This document shows, in pieces, positions 12,191 through 24,414 of a stretch of DNA of 64,000 nucleotides (the first letter of the stretch is position 1; every line of letters starts with the position of its first letter). The stretch is from Leuctra nigra (Eukaryota; Arthropoda; Insecta; Plecoptera; Leuctridae). The translations under genes and the position numbers were made by a program. Location: NCBI GenBank assembly GCA_934045905.1, contig OW203768.1, positions 29,851,060-29,915,059 on the forward strand, given 5' to 3'. Below the pieces are notes generated by a model. The model did not search any database, was not told the DNA's origin, and saw nothing but the letters and a program-made list of their open reading frames with translations.

Positions 12191-12205
12191 AATGTTGTTC
12201 GTTCT

Positions 12206-12319
12206 CCCCCTGAGGTGGGATTCTATAACTCCATTGCGGCCGCTTAGCAATTTCTTCCATAAGGATTAACATTGAAATAATTGCTAAGCGGTCGCAATGG
12301 AGTTATAGAATCAGGGGCC
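12206..12319. mobile_element. Small foldback element
   Basis: The arms at 12206-12253 and 12275-12319 are inverted copies sharing ATTCTATAACTCCATTGCG and CCGCTTAGCAATT. The left arm carries an 8-bp insertion. The loop is about 21 bp. Target duplication is unclear. Confidence 0.7.
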
Positions 12320-12609
12320 TGTTGGGATGTCACTGGTCACTAAATACACATTAATACATTAACATCATTATATATTATGCTTTTAATCAACAACCCACGA
12401 GAGAACCGCGAGCAATGAAATTTCAAAAATATTTTCAAATTGATGTGTATTTGTAAGACACAAATATAAATGATCCTCCAACTGTCACCCATCCCAGCAC
12501 TGACACCGCCCGATGCAACCTGATCCTGCAATTGAATACAAGCAGGCGGAATAAGTAACAGCACGTACACAGTGGCGTACCAGCCATGTTCATGCCGGAT
12601 ATTATAGGC

Positions 12610-12876
12610 GGAACAGGTTGGCTGAGTGGTAACGCTCTGAACTTGTATTCCGGATGCCCGGGTTCGATTCCCGCGGTCGTCGTTCCTGACTGGGGGTTTT
12701 TCGTGGTAATCCCTCAGTCGACAGGCAAATGGAGGGAAGGTACCCTACTAATAGGCCACGACCGCCTCCTTCCCACCTTTCACCCTTACCTTATCTTCAC
12801 CGTCATCTCCCAATCATCCTCATAATCATTCATCCGTCGCCATTAGCCTCGCTGCAGAACAGTGCGACTTTAAGCC
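12610..12876 (+). mobile_element. tRNA-derived SINE
   Basis: The 5' head has an A-box-like TGGCTGAGTGGTAACGC and a B box GGTTCGATTCC, the internal Pol III promoter of a tRNA. The body carries GACTGGGGGTTTTTCGTGG, CCCTCAGTCGACAGGCAAA, CCACGACCGCCTCCTTCCC and a tail CAGAACAGTGCGACTTTAA. Closely similar copies lie at 59170-59440 (plus) and 63262-63540 (minus). SINEs encode no protein and depend on a LINE reverse transcriptase. Confidence 0.9.
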
Positions 12877-12879
12877 CCA

Positions 12880-14180
12880 GACGAGTCATTTATATTCTGG
12901 AGATAATTCTGCGTCTGTGACTCATTTTTATAAATATTATTTTTTAAATACATGAGTAACGTAAATGAACCACTGTCACAAGCTTCACAATAGAGAATAA
13001 AAGAACCACAGTGTGGGAATAAAAGACACAAATAACAAGGTAAAAAGGAAATATGATAAAATCTATGGATAATACAGAAGATATTGTAAATATTATTTAA
13101 TGATCGATGACAAAGATTAGATGAACAAAATATTAAAAATTACTGATACCAAAATAATTTATGACAGGTTCTCAAATAGAAAATTTCTGATGTCAAATTT
13201 TCAAATTACATAGTTTTGTCAAAATATTTTAAATGAAAGGATGTATTACTAAATCTGTAATCGAAATCGGACCTCCGGAATTAGGAAACTTATCTTCCGC
13301 TTCAGCCAAAATATCTCCCCAATAACTGATTCAGAAACTGCACACAGATTATTACCAGACGAGAGAAAAAAAGGCTCAATTTCTTGCCGTAGAAACGAAC
13401 AGAACTACAGCTTTTAAGTTGTCATAAACATCTCAACGATACAGGTCAAGTGGTTTTACTTCAGTTCTCTCATTGAAACGGATTGACGTTAGCTTTCATC
13501 TTGGATTCGCCATGAATCAAAATTCACCAAATCAAATTCCTTCAATACACTACATAGAAACAAGCATAAATAAAGGAATCTTATAACAGTGCTCAAAGAT
13601 AGATCATAGAAATATCAACAATTAGAAGATCATTGAGTGTAGGAGATAATATCAATAATCAATAGAATTTTCTTGAGTTGCCTTTAATTATTACTAATGT
13701 CTGCACGCCACTGAAAAAGAACGGACAAGAATTTTCTATTATCCCTGACGTTTTTTCTCTCTCTGATATTATTCTTGTCCCCTCCTCCCCACCACCTCAT
13801 GACTAAATTATTGATTTCACCCACACCGGTATGATTTGCTGCACGTTTTCTCCCACACGTCCGAGCTATGTAATTACTTGTTGAAATTATGCCACTAATT
13901 TGTTCCCTAATGGCAGACAATTGCATTCAGTAGGTGATTTTCAACAGCTCGTGACCACATGTGAATTGTACACTTTTGTCTCTTTCTTTCCATCTTGTGG
14001 AATGCGTTATTTTGTATTTTCAATTGTTCAAATTGATTTTCTGTGATTGGTTGCTATGATGATGTTGGCTTCGGAGATTATTTTCTCGACGGCGGTGCCA
14101 ATTTCTTCGCCCAAGGAATTTGATTTTTAGATTCGACTGTTTTGCTGTCGGATTATTTTTTATTGTGTTTATGGACTCTC
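12880..14180. other. Unique stretch, no gene recognised
   Basis: This AT-rich sequence has a pyrimidine-rich patch around 13740-13800. No repeat family of this window is present. Confidence 0.4.
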
Positions 14181-14189
14181 CTCTTTAGG

Positions 14190-14275
14190 GTATTGAGATG
14201 ATTGTGAGGATGATTGGGAGATGATGATTAGGAAATTGTATGGAGGATGATGGAAAGGAGGAGGTCGTGAGCATT
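14190..14275 (-). repeat. Degraded SINE fragment
   Basis: GATTGTGAGGATGATTGGGA, GATGATTAGG, then TGGAAAGGAGGAGGTCGTG follow the order of the minus-strand body of the SINE at 63262-63540. The head and tail are lost. Confidence 0.45.
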
Positions 14276-14279
14276 AAAG

Positions 14280-16230
14280 GAACTATCCATGCATTTGGGC
14301 ACTTGATTGACAAGGAAATGAGGGAGGATGATTCGATACTGAGTCAACTTTTTTTTTCATTTTGTAAATATGAGAGATTAATTGTAGTGATTATTCAAAT
14401 GGTCATTAAATCTTTGAACACATATTATTGGTGAAAATTAAAACGTATATTTTATAATAGCCGAACATATTTTATTTTATAGGTGTAGGTATAACGACAT
14501 ATTTAAAAAAATTATATTGTGTTTAAAAAATTGAGTGTACTCCAAATACTGTTTACCATTTCTTTCTAGTTTGAAACATTAGCTTGTAAAAATGAAAACA
14601 TGGCAATTCTATAGCAACTTTCTACCGTAAATATGGTCATCAATAATATTATATGTGATTTTCTTATTTTTTTCACGTTAAAAAGAGAAATACCTCTAAA
14701 AAGTTCCATTAATATCAACAACATGGTTGTTGTTAAATATAATTTTGCTCGCAAGAAATCATCCGTCTTTGCGCATGCGCGTATATTCCTCGATTACTCC
14801 ACATATATCAATCAATCACACTTTTTATGACGATATAAGAAATAAAAAACTTTTCAAAACAGTTTGCTTAACTTCCCAAGTTTCCATAAAAGTCATGAGA
14901 TACCCCACTAAAAAATAATCTCATTTAATAATCTCCACATATTTCCATTATTGATTATCCATTACCATATATTGCATAATGACTCCTAATGGCTTGAAGA
15001 ATTCAAAGGCTGTGTTTGATTTTGGACATAAATTATCACTATCTGTAATGTTATAAGATGAATCACCAGAATAAAAAAAAAACATCCCTTAATGTTAGCC
15101 CCTGTATTGATGGACATCTCAAAAACCAATCTATGGAAGCTCCATTACATTATTGCTAGAAGTAGACGAAATAGATCAATTTCAACCCCTACACACTTAA
15201 AAGATCAACCCTTAAAAAACTACCCCTCTTATATTTGTGTTATTTCTATGATTTTAGCACCCTTTTGATTTTTTGGTATCGGATGACAGTGGATGAGGGG
15301 GAGGGGGGGTGACTCATACAAATCTGTGACATCATTACAATAATGTGTAGGTAATTGTATAAATTGTGAAATGATTTTCATTCCTGTCACGATTTTGATA
15401 GGATTTTGAAAAAGCTACAATCCCTTTGTGGCATTGTTGAAATTCAAAACTGCATATTGTTTATTGCGTTGATCTTTTCGTAAATGGTTGGGAAAATATT
15501 GGAACTCTAATTTCGAAGTTTGATATCAAAGTGAATAAGAATGGAGAATAGAATAATATCCTTTTAAATATTATAATTTGTTGCAAGTTATTATTGCGAA
15601 AATCTGGGAACTCTCATGAACAAAATGTTGAAAAACTGACTACCCTCAAACGAGAATTTTACTCAATAGAAAATTTGTTTAGTTCTTTACATTCCAGTTA
15701 CTTTTACGCTACATCTGACCAAAAATATTACAAAAAAAATTAGAGGCCAAGGAATGTAATCACGAATAAAAAGTAACTGTGTATAAAATGTGTAATTTTA
15801 AAAATCATATTCGATCACAATATTGCATCAAGTGAAAAAATTCTACATCATTTCCGTCCCAAAAAAACACTCTCCAAAAGTACAACAAAAAAGAAAATTA
15901 AAATTCTGTTGAAATTTAAAGTGGTCTACATGTCTGCTCCCTCCCCCAACTCCCTCTTTCCACCCCTTGACTCTAGAAACTACCCCTCTGGAGGATATAA
16001 TTTCACATGAGCGATCACTTTGTGTCCAGAGACGAAGACCAAAGGGATTCACATTGAAAAATTCCGATTAGAAAATTCCTTTTATGAGATGACCTCTTCA
16101 ATGTTACAGATTCCGTGATAAAATCATCGGTCAGAGAAAATTGAAGATTTCGAAACGCGCTGACCGTTTCGAATAGTGAAAATCATTGAGAGGGGTGTGG
16201 GGCAGGGAATCGGAATCGTGTAACTTTTGG
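14280..16230. other. Unique AT-rich stretch, no gene recognised
   Basis: Only short interrupted frames are present. No tandem or inverted structure of note was seen. Confidence 0.4.
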
Positions 16231-16235
16231 CAACG

Positions 16236-16480
16236 GTCGATCGACAACTCTTATGGGAGAATAACATTGACACGTCATAGTCGATCGACTACAAAGTCGA
16301 TTCAATGCTAATCTCTCATAAGAGTTGTCGATCGATTACAAAGTCGAGTCAATGATAATCTCTCATAAGAGTTGTCGATCGATTACAAAGTCGAGTCAAT
16401 GATAATCTCTCATAAGAGTTGTCGATCGATTACAAAGTCGAGTCAATGATAATCTCTCATAAGAGTTGTCGATCGATGGT
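16236..16480. repeat. 47-bp satellite with an inverted leading unit
   Basis: Four direct 47-bp units start at 16280, 16327, 16374 and 16421 and end in a partial unit at 16468. Each begins with GTCGATCGA and contains AATCTCTCATAAGAGTTG. The last three full units look identical. At 16236-16272 the same sequence appears inverted (CAACTCTTATGGGAGA), so the array can fold back on its first unit. Confidence 0.92.
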
Positions 16481-16559
16481 CCAGCAAAGTTATACGATCG
16501 CAGTGCAGTTTCCTTGATGTAGCATAGGTTTGACATTTTTAAAACTCTTTCACAGGTAG

Positions 16560-17120
16560 GTAAATTAAAAAAAAATTAAAACACTCACATTAAATAACAT
16601 CATAATAATATGTCGATATAAATTATACAAATGTACGATCTCCGGGACATCAACATAGTGGGCCTCATGATTAGCTCAAGAGGAACCATCCCATCATTTT
16701 TTTAATATTTCATTGTGAAGCATAATTTGCCTAAAGTTTTAATTAGTAATATAGTTTTAGAAGTAATTAGAATATCATCGATAAAGTAATCAGATTTCTA
16801 AAGGATACTAATCTCTATGACGAAATTTAGGACCAAAATTTGATATTAAAATTTACAATAAAATATAAAATAAATAACTAAAAAATATATATATTTTTAA
16901 ATAAATTGAAAAAATGGCACTAATAACCAGGTTGTTAAGCGCAAAAAAGCAGATCAGAAGCTATTTTAAAAAACCATCTATATAGACAGTAGTTTTTGTC
17001 TTAAATGTAAATATTTTTCTCTATCCGTATTAATCTTTTGAAATTCGAAAATAAACAGTTAATCATAAATCCCATACCTATTATTATTCAATAAACACAA
17101 CGAAATATGATTTATTTTAT
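16560..17120. other. Unique AT-rich stretch
   Basis: Nothing identified; very AT-rich, with no open frame of interest. Confidence 0.4.
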
Positions 17121-17129
17121 TAATCAAAA

Positions 17130-17340
17130 CCCGTGCCAGAACATCTTGCTCTTGCGCGAACTCAAGTTGATAATTAAACTGGCTGCAATGCCCTGCGGTG
17201 TAAAGATGGCGTCGTATCACTTATCCGGCGTCGCGGCGGCACTGCGACGCTCTCATTAAACTTGATATCATGAGTGAAATTGCTTCACCAGCTAAGATTA
17301 ACAGGCACCGCGGCGCTATACCGCACAGGTAACATGGCGT
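17130..17340. promoter_or_regulatory. GC-richer island, possible conserved non-coding DNA
   Basis: About 200 bases with many CpG steps (GTCGCGGCGGCACTGCGACG, CACCGCGGCGC) stand out from AT-rich flanks. No open frame with recognisable features is present. A regulatory role is inferred from composition only. Confidence 0.2.
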
Positions 17341-17397
17341 GCAAACAGAAATATCAGTAGCTTTAGTTTGTCAACTTGATTAGATTAGATTAGATTA

Positions 17398-17998
17398 CTA
17401 GGAAAACGCTCGGTGTAACGCGTTGATGAGCGAGCACGGGTACGTGCAAATTCTCGAACCGGAAATGCGTACACAACGCCCATAAAACATATACATCCAT
17501 ATTTAATTGAAATATGATCCACTCAATCAACATAAAAGTTATGATTTTCATTGAAACTAGAAAATATCATCTAAGCACCCTGGTACATAAAGCAAATCAG
17601 ATTCAATTCAATTGGCACTGGAAAACATTCATTTCGATACTCATTCCTGACAGCTATTAAAATGTCAATAAGTTCATACGTTCTTAACTGATTGGGATGA
17701 AAATTTGTGAAATAATAGACAAACAATGTTGGTTGACCATACAAAATATGAGTTTGATCAGTTTATCAAAGACCATTTTCATTTTTCAGCCTATCAGGAG
17801 ATATTTATTTAAATTTTTACCAATGAATGGATTAAAAAAATAGGGTCTGCAAACAGAGAAGGTTGTCTTTACATGTGTGCAAAATTTCAGATCGATCGGT
17901 GAAACAGTGCGACCTGTGTATCGGTTAGTAACAGAAAAAAAACAGAGGTCTGTGCCAAATGAAGCACAAAGGAGTCGCTCTCTTCGCTCGCTCAACTA
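17398..17998 (+). mobile_element. GAGCGAGC-ended repeat family, copy
   Basis: It starts CTAGGAAAACGCTC and GTGTAACGCGTTGATGAGCG and ends with TTCGCTCGCTCAAC, as in the copy at 35143-36050. Internal text such as CAAAATTTCAGATCGATCGG and a region of CTGTG/TGCC words before the end recurs in every copy. It has no coding capacity. The ends carry related GAGCGAGC words in inverse orientation, so short terminal inverted repeats are plausible. Confidence 0.7.
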
Positions 17999-18054
17999 TT
18001 GTTTCGACAACTAGGTCATTTTGCGCACATTAATATTTACTTTTAACTTTGTTA

Positions 18055-18360
18055 ATAATACGTGGAGGACATGGGGAGGAGTCGATCTAACGGGCCCGAT
18101 CCGGGGGAGTCTGAAACTGGTGGGAAAGCCAGTTTAGAATGGGGGACTGACCGGGGGGGGGGGGGGGGGGGGGAAGGCATCGGGCCTGTGGGACCCGAAT
18201 TCAGGAGGTTCACCATCTCAAGGGGGGAGGCAGGCCGAGAGAAGGGCATGGGACTAGGTCGACCCTGGACTGCACTTAGTTAGGACCAGCCTGAAATGTG
18301 AGGCAGCTCCTTAAGCCCCACCACCGCGTCAAGGTAGCAGTCCATTGGCGAGGTTGTCAA
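18055..18360. repeat. GC-rich island with a G21 run
   Basis: About 300 bases of GC-rich sequence include GGGCCCGATCCGGGGGAGTC and a 21-base G run at 18153-18173. Open frames on both strands are low-complexity by-products. It looks like an inserted repeat or the 5' end of a retroelement, but I cannot name it. Confidence 0.5.
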
Positions 18361-18459
18361 CTTGAAAAGAAAACTTGAATTATCTATACATTGTTGAAAT
18401 AACTGGAACAATGCAAATATTTTAATTTTAGTTTTAAACGGTCAACAATGAACACGTGT

Positions 18460-19655
18460 GATCAAGCGAGCGGAGCGAGCAACTCCACTTGAAACTTATT
18501 GCTCCACTATTATTTTTTTATTTGTGCTTTTTGCGTTTAATTTTAAAAAACGTCACGCAGCAAGTTAATTTTTTCACAAAACATTCATTAAAGTCGCCAG
18601 TTTTTCGCTAAAGCACATTCGGATTCTTTGAAAAATCCAACAATGAGGCTTAGCCATGTTTTAGTGACAGGTTTGACGCGTCTCGAAATAAACATTGGCA
18701 ACTTTGTAAGGCGAAGGGGTTGGGGAGTCATTAAACGGTCAGGTAGTTTGACAAGAAAGTGATGAGCTTAACTCTCATACAATGAATGAATGCCTATTGT
18801 ATCCTAGATAATGGAAACCCAATGTGCTATAGCGAAAAACTGGCGACAATACTATCCAGTGCAGAGTGCTAATGATTTTCAGCAAAATCAGTCTTTTAGT
18901 TTCATCGGAAACTTGATTTGTAGTTTTTACTTAGCTAGCAATGGGGATGAAAGAAACTCTGTGTGCAAATTGAAACTGGAATTTTTTACCGATCATCACC
19001 AAATTTTGCATGGTCATTGGGACCAGCATTATAAGTTTTTTTTTTTGACAAATCTGTAATGAACTTCAAGACACTTTACTGACATCTTTATGCTTGATTT
19101 GAAATATATGTCAAATGTAGGTACATTTTGGTATCACTTAGATTATCTTCAAAGGGTCAAGGTATGCATGGGCGCCCACAGAATTTCTGCCAGGTGGGGG
19201 CAGGTCAAGGAAAACAATATTTTACAAGTTTAAGGGGGGTGTGGGGGGCGCGCCCCCCACACCCCGCAGGGCGTTTTTTGGTTTGTGGACACTTTGAAAT
19301 CAATTTTGAGAAGTTTTGAGGTGTATTTTGTTGAAATATTCAATATTTTTTAATTATTGCACTTTGGGGTGGTGGGTGACATGTTCAAAACTGCCCCGCA
19401 GGGCATTTTTTGGATTTTTTACACTGTGAAAACAATTTTTTTTTAGTTCTTTTGATAACAAAATGATACTTTACGTTAAACCCCATACAATTTTTATGTT
19501 TTCCTGACATCCAGGGGGGGGGGGGGGGGCAAGCGCCCCCCCTTGCCCCCCCCTGCGGGCGCCCATGAAGGTATGTAGAGGAACAGATTTCACACCAATT
19601 CGTATTCAATACGAAGGCTCGCTTATCAACGCATTACTCTGAGCGTTTTCCTAGT
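18460..19655 (-). mobile_element. GAGCGAGC-ended repeat copy interrupted by a hAT-like MITE
   Basis: The left edge has AAGCGAGCGGAGCGAGCAAC and the right edge CTCTGAGCGTTTTCCTAG, the two family ends in minus orientation. The 401-bp MITE at 19167-19567 lies inside. Without it the copy would be about 0.8 kb, near the usual family length. Boundaries rest on end motifs only. Confidence 0.5.
19167..19567. mobile_element. hAT-like MITE, copy 2, with 8-bp target duplication
   Basis: The 401-bp element has ends CATGGGCGCCCAC and GCGGGCGCCCATG and is flanked by AAGGTATG at 19159-19166 and 19568-19575. It contains GGGGGGCGCGCCCCCCAC, two CCCCGCAGGGC palindromes and a G16 run near its right end. Copy 1 at 5157-5531 has the same architecture but a different duplication, which confirms two independent insertions. 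Confidence 0.92.
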
Positions 19656-20458
19656 TTAAAAATACTGGTGAAGTCAATTTTAAATTGCATTATATGAGTA
19701 TAAGATGTACTTATAGATTTTTTAGAAAGTTGATAACTTAGCCCAATTATTTTTGATATTGTGTGACGCTTAATGTTTTAGTGTAGTGGCCGGCTGATTT
19801 TTTCCAGGATGATATTACCTTTGATTCTGGAATATGCATCTTCATTCAAGTTGATTGAGCTACGCAACTTACCCTACAGGTAATCACACATGAACGTTAA
19901 TTATTTTTAATTGAGCTGTTTTTAAGGGAAATTAGAATGAAATAATAAGGAATTTAATACTGCGGTAAATTTGATTGAAATGCTAATTTGTAGGGCCCGT
20001 GGGGGTGTTTGAATGTACTTAGTTTGTGTTTTTCTATCATTTTAAAATAGTTAAACACGTTTTAATATTAGCTGTAAGCATTGTCATTTTTGTCACGCTT
20101 ATAAATTATAATTGTACCTATCGTGTAAATGTTTGGAGAATAATTACGTAATTGTTTAATTAATTAATTGGGTAGGTAATTATAATTGGGTAATTGTTTA
20201 TAATATTCCCAGTCTGACTCTTTAAATTCATAATTTTATTAATGGTTAAAAGCATTATTATATAATTATGCTAAATACACCAAGAAGTATTATCTCCTAA
20301 TACGTACTATCTTTGTTATTATCTTTTATTTAACATGGTGTTTTTGGTATTAAATCAAAAGATAATATTAATACATATTAGCAGATAATACCTTTCGTGA
20401 ATCCAGCCCCAATAAGCGAACACAATTCTTGACTTCAAATTTTCTTGTATACTCTTAT

Positions 20459-20854
20459 CCCATTAAAAAACACTTCGTGTAAAAATAACAGCCAAGTCTC
20501 TTCAACTAAAAAAAAATATGAAATCTAAAAATTCTGCACTGAAAAGAAGTGATATCAAAAAATGAGCCAAGTCAAAACTTTATTTGAAAATCAAAAAATA
20601 CTTGGCGCATCGTGTATATAAAAAGCTTGGAAGTATAGGCCAATTATAAAATAAACATAAAATATCCATATACATAGTACACCTATAATGCCCTAAAAAA
20701 ACGATGCGCCAAGTATTTTTGATTTTCAAATAAAGTTTTGACTTGGCTCATTTTTTGATATCACTACTTTTCAGTGCAGAATTTTTAGATTTCATATTTT
20801 TTTTTAGTTGAAGAGACTTGGCTGTTATTTTTACACGAAGTGTTTTTTAATGGG
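20459..20854. mobile_element. Hairpin element with 155-bp arms, copy 1
   Basis: Arms 20459-20613 and 20701-20854 are near-perfect inverted repeats running from CCCATTAAAAAACACTTCG to ACTTGGCGCATCG, with an 87-bp loop. The same hairpin, at the same place relative to the neighbouring modules, recurs at 56826-57219. Isolated arms occur at 47304-47455 and about 39210-39255. Confidence 0.9.
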
Positions 20855-22290
20855 ATATCACTACTTTTTTTAGTTTATTCTTACAACTTGTGACAATCGA
20901 ATGAACAATTACTATATCCTTAAAAAAAATCACCCTTTACAATTTGGTTATTTTCATGAAGAATAGCAAAGGTTTCATTCCAATCGGTCAACCAAGTTCC
21001 GAGATATGGCAACATATCCGTTGTCAAAATGGCTGCTGAACTTTCTGCACTGCCACATAGAATTTATAACTATAAATGATGTGTATCATTTTAAGCTTTC
21101 TGAATATGTATTTATTGTATAGGAGGGGATTATAATAATTTATAAATTTGAATGACGTCATTTCCGGTCTCATAAATAGGAACATTCTAGTTTGACTGTT
21201 CCTATTCCATAGAGATGGCCTTCCGAATCGTTTCGCGCTAGTTTCATACCGATCTGTCAACCAGTTTTCGAGATATGGCGTTTCTTCCGGTTTCAAAATG
21301 GCTGCTGAAATCACTGACTCCTTGAATTATAATTTAAACATGATTACATTTTATTATAAGCTGTCTGAAATAGTATATTTATTGCATCAACATGTAAATT
21401 TGTGAGATTCTTAAAAAGTGTGACGTCATTTCCAGTTTTGGTATGGAAAACTGCAAATATTATTGATGATATTACATAAAGTTGACCGTCTAAATTGTTT
21501 AGCGCTGGTTTTGTTCAAATCAATTTAGCCTTTATTGATATATGATGTCACTTCCGGTTTCAAAATGGCGGCTTCCGGTTGGTTTTATAACAAGTCAAAT
21601 GAGATATCAAAAGAACATACGTTACATAAATATCAAAATAATCGGATCAAATTTGTTGCCGAAATGCCAATCGATGTATTTCAAATTTCATGACGTCATT
21701 TCCGGTTTCGTTAACATAAATTTTAGTCTGTTGCTATTTATAATCCATATAGTTGACCGTCCGAATCGTTTGGCGCTATTTTCGTTCCAATCAGCTCAGC
21801 CGTTGTCGAGATATGATGTCACTTCCGGTTTCAAAATGGCGGCACAAAAAAAGTTAAAGGGGGGAGGGCAAATCAGACGCCAAAAGTGCACACGTGGTAA
21901 AAATGTGAGATCAATCGGTTCAGCCGTTTAGGCTGTGGCCTGTTTACCGGATTTGAATTCCAGGATACTACTACTATACCTACTGAGATTATTATTATTA
22001 TTATTATTATTATTATGAAAACCGCCCTAAAACACGGTTTTCACGGCCCTCTAGCTCGCAAAGGGCGTAACATATTGTTCCCAAATTTGGTATATGTTGT
22101 AGGGTGGGCCATTGCTCGAAATTGAGATATTTCCCAACAATGTGAGATTCCCCAATTTTAAGATCCAGTAGGCCGAAAATGCCACTTTGATGCCTACAGT
22201 AAAAGTGGGTTTGCTCCAGCCTTTATATGAGAGTGTGCGCGCGCCGTACGACTTGGCTGGCGTGGAGCGACCGCTCCACTAGATATTACA
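20855..22290 (+). repeat. Complex repeat of four 269-bp modules with a conserved end, copy 1
   Basis: CAAAATGGC recurs at 21025, 21294, 21561 and 21832, so modules repeat every 267-271 bp. Each carries a segment like GACGTCATTTCCGGT, then GACCGTCCGAATCGTTT, then GAGATATGATGTCACTTCCG. An ATT microsatellite follows at 21988-22016, and a conserved end ACTTGGCTGG...GGAGCGACCGCTCCACTAG. The minus-strand copy at 55885-56825 has the same order but only two modules. Open frames inside, up to 129 codons, are repeat by-products. Confidence 0.85.
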
Positions 22291-22299
22291 TTTTTATAT

Positions 22300-23085
22300 T
22301 TTAGCAATTAATTTTTTTTCAATTCTATTGGGAATTATAAATGAAGTTTTAAAATTTTACAGTTAAACGGTTTTCAGCAATTCGCTATCTTAACACATAT
22401 TATATTGATGTAAATTTAAGGCAAATGTGCCTTTTTAATATAATGTGGCAACATTCATGTAAAAATCCTTCATATAATTTGTGTTACTTTCTTCTTCGTA
22501 TTCTTCTAACATCCTAACTAATCATTCGGAAAAACTCTGTCATCGCCGCGGTGTGTTGACAAGATCCGCTTCAATCATCTCAGTTCTCTGATTACTGATT
22601 TAAAATTCTCGATTGATAAAAGCGGGGCAAGAAAAAAAGCTCGCCGCAAAGCAATCTGCACGGTAAACGTTTTCTTCCTGCAAAGAATGAAGATAAAATC
22701 CTCCACGTGGGCGTCTCGAGGGCTCTTCAAGATGTGTTGCACTATTTACCCACATTCCCCTATTCCATGGCCGCGATGATTTGATACTATTCAAAACGCA
22801 AGGTGTGGAGTATGAACTAATATTTATTTAGGGGAAATATATTTTCTATACAGGAAATCGATTAACGTCGGTGATAGCTTCTGTGTATTTGCAGCTTTTT
22901 TCAGAACGAAATAACTCAATAGAACTGTAATACTATATCCATTGAAGGAAACATCCTAAGTTATACCATAAAGTAAGTTATACCTACCCCAATAGGTTTT
23001 AAAAACAAAAATGTGATTCACATTTGAACTATTTCTGCTGACATTGTTTTGTGTTTAAGCTAGTAGTCAGAAACAACGGTTGAAT
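22300..23085. other. Unique stretch, no gene recognised
   Basis: This AT-rich stretch has a GC-richer patch at 22540-22760. The short minus-strand frame there shows no known motif. Confidence 0.35.
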
Positions 23086-23088
23086 GGA

Positions 23089-23115
23089 GGGGGGGGGGGG
23101 GGGGAGGGGGGGGGG
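23089..23115 (+). repeat. Poly(G) tract, G16-A-G10
   Basis: Two G runs are broken by one A, followed by TAGCGCCCCC. It could be the worn end of a hAT-like MITE such as those at 5157 and 19167, but no inverted ends or duplication were seen. Confidence 0.85.
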
Positions 23116-23689
23116 TAGCGCCCCCACAACAATTCATTGTGTCAACTACAAAACATAGGTACGTAAATTAATATAAAAGATAAAGACAAAAATCTAATTC
23201 TGCATTATTTTTTATTCGAATGTATTTCTCCCAAAACACATTTTCTTTTCATGGATAAATAACTGAATTATTGTGCTACATAACTTGCGAAGTTTCGCTT
23301 AGGAATCTTTCGTCAGTTCTTTTAATAATCTTTATTTGATTAACCAACTGCTAAAATTAATTCTGTGATCACCACTGTCTTTAAGACATGTTGTCGGTTG
23401 TATAATCTTCTTGAATAAAAACCATGCAAATATACACTGATTAAAATATATTTTATTCTACCTGCATTGGTAACTATATAGTTAAATCTACAGACTCTCT
23501 ACTTAAATCCACACGTATATAATTAGTTCACGAACTTTTCCAAAATAAAAAATTATGCAAACTTCAAATTATTTCCAGGATTTGGTTACCAATAACCAAC
23601 TAAACAAAACCATAAAAAGCACACACAAAATTCATAGCCCCCCACCCCCATGATAACACCACGGTATAGTTTAACATAAATTTGAGTTG

Positions 23690-23935
23690 TAGCTTACGCT
23701 TTAGCGTCGATCTTGTTCGAGATAATGTGAAATTAACGCCAACTCTTCCCCGCACGCGCTGGGTCCTCTGTTATTATCTAATAATTGATACCCTCATTTG
23801 CCTCGGTGGCTATTGGCACGCACCCGATGGACCTGGCGGCGCCGTGGCTGTAGCCTAGCGTGTCAATAGAGCAGCGATTCGCGTGCGCTCCATGACTCAG
23901 GTGGCAGAGCTGGGAATTAAAATGTTTGATCGGGA
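23690..23935. promoter_or_regulatory. GC-richer island, possible regulatory DNA
   Basis: About 240 bases are rich in CpG (CCCGCACGCGCTGGG, CTGGCGGCGCCGTGGC) within AT-rich flanks. No coding frame or repeat was recognised. This is an inference from composition only. Confidence 0.2.
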
Positions 23936-24414
23936 TGATAAGGAATTGGAGATTTGGTCAAGACGGTTGTAAAAAAATTGGATTGTTCTGTGCGGTTAAT
24001 AATGATGGACTAATGAGTAATTATTACTTCATTAGTACTTATGATTTGCATGACAACAATCAATTAGGTGTCTTGTTAGTTTGCTGAGACTTCTTTTAGT
24101 TATTATAGCCACAGACAAATGAATTATATAAATTTGGCAGACGCCAAATTGTGCAGATACTGTAAATACCTACATACTTTTTAATGGGTCGCAATTGGTT
24201 CGCCTTCGTGGTTGATGAAAATACTAGACGTCGAATTATTTGTAAATTAGCATCTTCACGTAGGGTAAATCTTTTAAATACTGATACTTTACCCTACATG
24301 AAAACTGGCGAATCGGGTAAAAATAGCACTTCTGGTTTTTACAGTAAAAGATAAAAGTGGTTACAAAAATTAAAAATAGGATTAATAATAGGAATTAATA
24401 ATAGGATTTTCAGT

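Noticed and set aside
12586..12825. 79-codon ATG frame
   Set aside because: It is the SINE body read as protein.
16236..16480. Regularly spaced repeats resembling a CRISPR array
   Set aside because: Units are directly abutting 47-bp repeats without unique spacers; an animal satellite.
18052..18283. Frames rich in Gly or Pro on both strands
   Set aside because: They come from a G21 homopolymer and GC-rich low-complexity sequence.
21542..21931. 129-codon open frame, the longest in the window
   Set aside because: It lies across two modules of the 269-bp repeat and encodes nothing recognisable; a repeat by-product.
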